This document shows, one piece after another, positions 58,009-64,000 of a DNA stretch of 64,000 nt (the first letter of the stretch is position 1; the number at the start of each line of letters is the position of its first letter). A model generated the notes under the pieces. It saw only the letters and a list, made by a program, of their open reading frames with translations, was not told the origin of the DNA and made no database searches. This DNA comes from Gibbula magus. Taxonomy: Eukaryota > Mollusca > Gastropoda > Trochida > Trochidae. A program made the translations under genes and the position numbers. The stretch spans positions 37,972,023 to 38,036,022 of the forward strand of contig OW388296.1 in assembly GCA_936450465.1 (NCBI GenBank), in the 5' to 3' direction.

Positions 58009-61000
58009 TCGTAACCCTTCACAATCTAGGAATCGACACATGTAGTCTATTGATAAGACAAAAACTAGTTGAGAACCCTTCACAACCTAGGAATCGACCC
58101 CTGTAGTCGTTAGATGAAGTATCATAACCCTTCACAATCTAGGAATCGACACATGTAGTCTATTGGTAAGACAGAAAACTATTTGAGAACCCTTCACAAT
58201 CTAGGAATCGACTTCTGTAGTCGTTAGATGAAATATCATAACCCTTCACAATCTAGGAATCGACCAATGTAGTCTTTTGGTACAACAGAAAACTATTTGA
58301 GAACCCTTCACAATCTAGGAATCGACCCCTGTAGTCGTTAGATGAAATATCATAACCCTTCACAATCTAGGAATCCACCCATGTAGTCTGTTGATAAGGC
58401 AGAACAACTATTTGAGAACCCTTCACAATCTAGGAATCGACCCCTGTAGTCGTTAGATGAAATATCATAACCCTTCAAAATCTAGGAATCGACACATGTA
58501 GTCTATTGGTAAGAGAGAAAAACTAGTTGAGAACCCTTCACAATCTAGGAATCGACCCCTGTAGTCGTTAGATGACATATCATAACCATTCACAATCTAG
58601 GAATTGACACATGTAGTATGTTGATAAGACAGAACAACTATTTGAGAACCCTTCACAATCTAGGAATCGACCCATGTAGTCGTTAGATGAAATATCATAA
58701 CCCTTCACAATCTAGGAATCGACACATGTAGTCTATTGGTAAGACATAAAAACTAGTTGAGAACTCTTCACAACCTATGAATCGACCCCTGTAGTCGTTA
58801 GATGAAATATCATAACCCTTCACAATCTAGGAATCGACCCATGTAGTCGTTAAATGAAATATCATAACCCTTCACAATCTAGGAAACCCCCATGTTGTCT
58901 GTTGATAAGACAGAACAACTATTTGAGAACCCTTCACAATCTAGGAATCGATCCCTGTAGTCGTTAGATGAAATATCATAACCCTTCACAATCTAGGAAT
59001 CGACTCATGTAGTCTGTTGATAAGACAGAACAACTATTTGAGAACCCTTCACAATCTAGGAATTTACAACGGTAGTCGTTAGATGAAATATCAAAACCTT
59101 TCACAATCTAGGAAACCCCCATGTAGTCTGTTGATAAGACAGAACAACTATTTGAGAACCCTTCACAATCTAGGAATCGACCCCTGTAGTCGTTATTTGA
59201 AATATCATAACCCTTCACAATCTAGGAATCCACCCATGTAGTCTATTGGTAAGACAGAAAACTATTTGAGAACCCTTCACAATCTAGGAATCGACTTCTG
59301 TAGTCGTTAGATGAAATATCATAACCCTTCACAATCTAGGAATCTACCCATGTACTCTATTGGTAAGACAGAACAACTATTTGAGAACCCTTCACAATCT
59401 AGGAATCGACTTCTGTAGTCGTTAGATGAAATATCATAACCCTTCACAATCTAGGAATCCACCCATGTAGTCTATTGGTAAGACAGAAAACTATTTGAGA
59501 ACCCTTCACAATCTAGGAATCGACTTCTGTAGTCGTTAGATGAAATATCATAACCCTTCACAATCTAGGAATCCACCCATGTAGTCTGTTGATAAGGCAG
59601 AACAACTATTTGAGAACCCTTCACAATCTAGGAATCGACGCCTGTAGTCGTTAGATGAAATATCATAACCCTTCAAAATCTAGGAATCGACACATGTAGT
59701 CTATTGGTAAGACAGAAAAACTAGTTGAGAACTCTTCACAACCTATGAATCGACCCCTGTAGTCGTTAGATGAAATATCATAACCCTTCACAATCTAGGA
59801 ATCGACCCATGTAGTCGTTAAATGAAATATCATAACCCTTCACAATCTAGGAAACCCCCATGTTGTCTGTTGATAAGACAGAACAACTATTTGAGAACCC
59901 TTCACAATCTAGGAATCGACCCCTGTAGTCGTTATTTGAAATATCATAACCCTTCACAATCTAGGAATCCACCCATGTAGTCTATTGGTAAGACAGAAAA
60001 CTATTTGAGAACCCTTCACAATCTAGGAATCGACTTCTGTAGTCGTTAGATGAAATATCATAACCCTTCACAATCTAGGAATCTACCCATGTAGTCTATT
60101 GGTAAGACAGAAAACTATTTGAGAATCCTTCACAATCTAGGAATCGACTTCTGTAGTCGTTAGATGAAATATCATAACCCTTCACAATCTAGGAATCGAC
60201 ACATGTAGTCTATTGGTAAGACAGAAAAACTAGTTGAGAACCCTTCACAATCTAGGAATCGACCCATGTAGTCGTTAGATGAAATATCATAACCCTTCAC
60301 AATCTAGGAATCCACCCATGTAGTCTGTTGATAAGACAGAACTATTTGAGAAAACTTCACAATCTAGGAATCGACACATGTAGTCGTTAGATGAAATATC
60401 ATAACCCTTCACAATCTAGGAATCGACTCATGTAATCTATTGGTAAGACAGATAAAATATTTGAGAACCCTTCACAATCTAGGAATCGACCCATGTAGTC
60501 TATTGGTAAGACAGAAAACTATTTGAGAACCCTTCAAAATCTAGGAATCGACTTCTGTAGTCGTTAGATGAAATATCATAACCCTTCACAATCTAGGAAT
60601 CGACCAATGTAGTCTATTGGTAAGACAGAAAACTATTTGAGAATCCTTCACAATCTAGGAATCGACCCCTGTAGTCGTTAGATGAAATATCTTAACCCTT
60701 CACAATCTAGGAATCCACCCATGTAGTCTATTGGTAAGAGAGAAAAACTAGTTGAGAACCCTTCACAATCTAGGAATCGACCCCTGTAGTCGTTAGATGA
60801 AATATCATAACCATTCACAATCTAGGAATCGACCCATGTAGTCTGTTGATAGCGCAGAACAACTATTTGAGAACCCTTCACAATCTAGGAATCGACCCCT
60901 GTAGTCGTTAGATGAAATATCATAACCCTTCAAAATCTAGGAATCGACACATGTAGTCTATTGGTAAGAGAGAAAAACTAGTTGAGAACCCTTCACAATC

Positions 61001-64000
61001 TAGGAATCGACCCCTGTAGTCGTTAGATGAAATATCATAACCATTCACAATCTAGGAATCGACCCATGTAGTCTGTTGATAAGACAGAACAACTATTTGA
61101 GAACCCTTCAAATCTAGGAATCGACCCCTGTAGTCGTTAGATGAAATATCATAACCCTTCACAATCTAGGAATCGACCCATGTAGTCTATTGGTAAGACA
61201 GAACAACTATTTGAGAACCCTTCAAATCTAGGAATCGACCCCTGTAGTCGTTAGATGAAATATCATAACCCTTCACAATCTAGGAATCGACCCAAGTAGT
61301 CTATTGGTAAGACAGAAAACTATTTGAGAACCCTTCACAATCTAGGAATCGACTTCTGTAGTCGTTAGATGAAATATCATAACCCTTCACAATCTAGGAA
61401 TCGACACATGTAGTCTATTGGTAAGACAGAAAAACTAGTTGAGAACCCTTCACAATCTAGGAATCGACCCATGTAGTCTGTTGATTAGACAGAACAACTA
61501 TTTGAGAACCCTTCACAATCTAGGAATCGACCCCGTAGTCGTTAGATGAAATATCATAACCCTTCACAATCTAGGAATCCACCCATGTAGTCTGTTGATA
61601 AGACAGAACTATTTGAGAACCCTTCACAATCTAGGAATCGACCCCTGTAGTCGTTAGATGAAATATCATAACCCTTCACAATCTAGGAATCCACCCATGT
61701 AGTTTATTGGTAAGACAGATAACATATTTTAGAACCCTTCACAATCTAGGAATCGACCCATGTAGTCTATTGGTAAGACAGAAAACTATTTGAGAACCCT
61801 TCACAATCTAGGAATCGACCCCTGTAGTCGTTAGATGAAATATCATAACACTTCACAATCTAGGAATCGACCCATGTAGTCGTTAGATGAAATATCATAA
61901 CCCTTCACAATCTAGGAATCGACACATGTAGTCTATTGGTAAGACAGAACTATTTGAGAACCCTTCACAATCTAGGAATCGACCCCTGTAGTCGTTAGAT
62001 GAAATATCATAACCCTTCACAATCTAGGAATCCACCCATGTAGTCTATTGGTAAGACAGATAAAATATTTGAGAACCCTTCACAATCTAGGAATAGACCC
62101 CTGTAGTCGTTAGATGAAATATCATAACCCTTCACAATCTAGGAATCCACCCATGTAGTCTGTTGATAAGACAGAACTATTTGAGAACCCTTCACAATCT
62201 AGGAATCGACCCCTGTAGTCGTTAGATGAAATATCATAACCCTTCACAATCTAGGAATCCACCCATGTAGTCTATTGGTAAGACAGATAAAATATTTGAG
62301 AACCCTTCACAATCTAGGAATCGACCCCTGTAGTCGTTAGATGAAATATCATAACCCTTCACAATCTAGGAATCGACACATGTAGTCTATTGGTAAGACA
62401 GAAAAACTAGTTGAGAACCCTTCACAACCTAGGAATCGACCCATGTAGTCTGTTGATCAGACAGAACAACTATTTGAGAACCCTTCATAATCTAGGAATC
62501 GACCCCTGTAGTCGTTAGATGAAATATCATAACCCTTCACAATCTAGGAATCGACCCCTGTAGCCGTTAGATGAAATATCATAACCCTTCACAATCTAGG
62601 AATCCACCCATGTAGTCTGTTGATAAGACAGAACTATTTGAGAACCCTTCACAATCTAGGAATCGACCCCTGTAGTCGTTAAATGAAATATCACAACCCT
62701 TCACAATCTAGGAATCCACCCATGTAGTTTATTGGTAAGACAGATAAACTATTTGAGAACCCTTCACAATCTAGGAATCGACCCATGTAGTCTATTGGTA
62801 AGACAGAAAACTATCTGAGAACCCTTCACAATCTAGGAATCGACCCCTGTAGTCGTTAGATGAAATATCATAACAATTCACAATCTAGGAATCGACCCAT
62901 GTAGTCTGTTGATTAGACAGAACAACTATTTGAGAACCCTTCACGATCTAGGAATCGACCCCTGTAGTCGTTAGATGAAATATCATAACCCTTCACTATC
63001 TAGGAATCAACCCATGTAGTCTGTTGATAAGACAGAACTATTTCAGAACACTTCACAATCTAGGAATCGACCCCTGTAGTCGTTAGATGAAATATCATAA
63101 CCCTTCACAATCTAGGAATCCACCCATGTAGTCTATTGGTAAGACAGATAAAATATTTGAGAACCCTTCACAATCTAGGAATCGACCCCTGTAGTCGTTA
63201 GATGAAATATCATAACCCTACACAATCTAGGAATCGACACATGTAGTCTATTGGTAAGACAGAAAAACTAGTTGAGAACCCTTCACAACCTAGGAATCGA
63301 CCCATGTAGTCTGTTGATAAGACAGAACAACTATTTGAGAACCCTTCACAACCTAGGAATCGACCCCTGTAGTCGTTAGATGAAATATCATAACCCTTCA
63401 CAATCTAGGAATCGACCCCTGTAGTCGTTAGATGAAATATCATAACCCTTCACAATCTAGGAATCGACACATGTAGTCTATTGGTAAGACAGAAAAACTA
63501 GTTGAGAATCCGTCACAACCTAGGAATCGACCCATGTAGTCTGTTGATAAGACAGAACAACTATTTGAGAAACCTTCACAATCTAGGAATCGACCCTTGT
63601 AGTCGTTAGATGAAATATCATAACCCTTCTCAATCTAAGAATCAACACATGTAGTCTGTTGATAAGACAGAACAACTATTTGAGAACCCTTCACAATCTA
63701 GGAATCGACTTCTGTAGTCGTTAGATGAGATCATAACCCTTCACAATCTAGGAATCGACCAATGTAGTCTATTGGTAAGACAGAAAACTATTTGAAAACC
63801 CTTCACAATCTAGGAATCGACCCCTGTAGTCGTTAGATGAAAAATCATAACCCTTCACAATCTAGAAATCCACCCATGTAGTCTATTGGTAAGACAGAAA
63901 AACTAGTTGAGAACCCTTCACAACCTAGGAATCGACCCCTGTAGTCGTGAGATGAAGTATCATAACCCTTCACAATCTAGGAATCGACACATGTAGTCTA

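Larger units (their letters stand above)
28777..64000. repeat. Satellite array, right block (A/B two-monomer family)
   Basis: Resumes inside the same B monomer interrupted at 17,111 (catgtagtctgttgatcagac) and runs off the right edge. Up to about 40.7 kb it has the same subtypes as the left block. From about 40.8 kb new variants dominate: gaatccactattctg, then gaatccaccc B units, shortened B tails (gacagaactatttgag, 60 bp) and AA pairs. By length it holds roughly 600 monomers (an estimate). No gene or foreign insertion was seen within it. Confidence 0.98.
50554..64000. repeat. Diverged right-hand satellite with overlapping block duplications
   Basis: Dominated by gaatccaccc and aggaaacccccatg B units, gataaggcagaac, gtacaacagaaaac, ctaataatcgac and gacagaactatttgag variants. 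Block copies overlap at several spacings: 52,985-54,700 matches 58,194-59,909 (5,209 bp); 56,025-56,800 matches 57,233-58,008 (1,208 bp); and 52,370-52,980 matches about 56,081-56,691 (3,711 bp). From about 60.4 kb to the right edge the array is simpler and less ordered. Confidence 0.82.

Overview
This is eukaryotic, very probably animal, DNA with almost no coding potential. About 52 kb of the 64 kb is one AT-rich satellite. It runs from base 1 to about 17,111 and again from about 28,777 to base 64,000, continuing past both window edges. The unbroken satellite suggests a long-read assembly of a heterochromatic block (centromeric, pericentromeric or subtelomeric). The host cannot be named from sequence alone. 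A long (TC) tract and a Penelope-like motif fit a marine invertebrate such as a mollusc, but that is a weak guess.

The satellite is built from two related monomers. Both start with a shared ~34-bp core (beginning aacccttcacaatctaggaa and ending in gtagtc). Type A (52 bp) ends in a short tail, gttagatgaaatatcat. Type B (60-64 bp) ends in a longer tail of the form tactggtaagacag plus aaactatttgag. A and B mostly alternate, giving a ~114-bp dimer, with occasional BB, BBB or AA runs. Several levels of higher-order repeat (HOR) lie above the dimer: a 1,448-bp 25-mer in three near-identical copies (about 6,935-11,255); a 916-bp 16-mer (about 11,780-12,690 and 29,340-31,150); a 1,963-bp unit (about 36,385-40,245); an alternating 402/516-bp unit (about 40,790-42,540); a 1,435-bp unit (about 47,612-50,553); and longer-range duplications spaced 2,312, ~9,000 and 5,209 bp apart. 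From about 43 kb to the right edge the array is more diverged and dominated by other B variants.

The array is split by an 11,665-bp non-satellite segment (17,112-28,776) inserted cleanly inside one B monomer. It starts CACTGGG, ends GTAGTG, and is flanked by a 3-bp CAT duplication. Uninterrupted paralogous copies of the same site exist in the window (for example at 10,748-10,768). These are hallmarks of a CACTA (CMC/EnSpm) DNA transposon. Both ends carry clusters of a ~20-bp subterminal motif, in direct and inverted orientation. No transposase or any other recognisable gene is present, so it looks like a non-autonomous or gutted element. Inside it, left to right, are a G-rich block, AT-rich unique sequence with a 115-bp tandem duplication, a (TC) microsatellite, a 35-bp-armed inverted repeat with a hammerhead-ribozyme-like motif, a small GC island, and a ~1.7-kb degenerate minisatellite.

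There is no operon or gene set to interpret. The open frames in the satellite are short by-products of the repeat, and those in the insertion are small, low-complexity or unrecognised.
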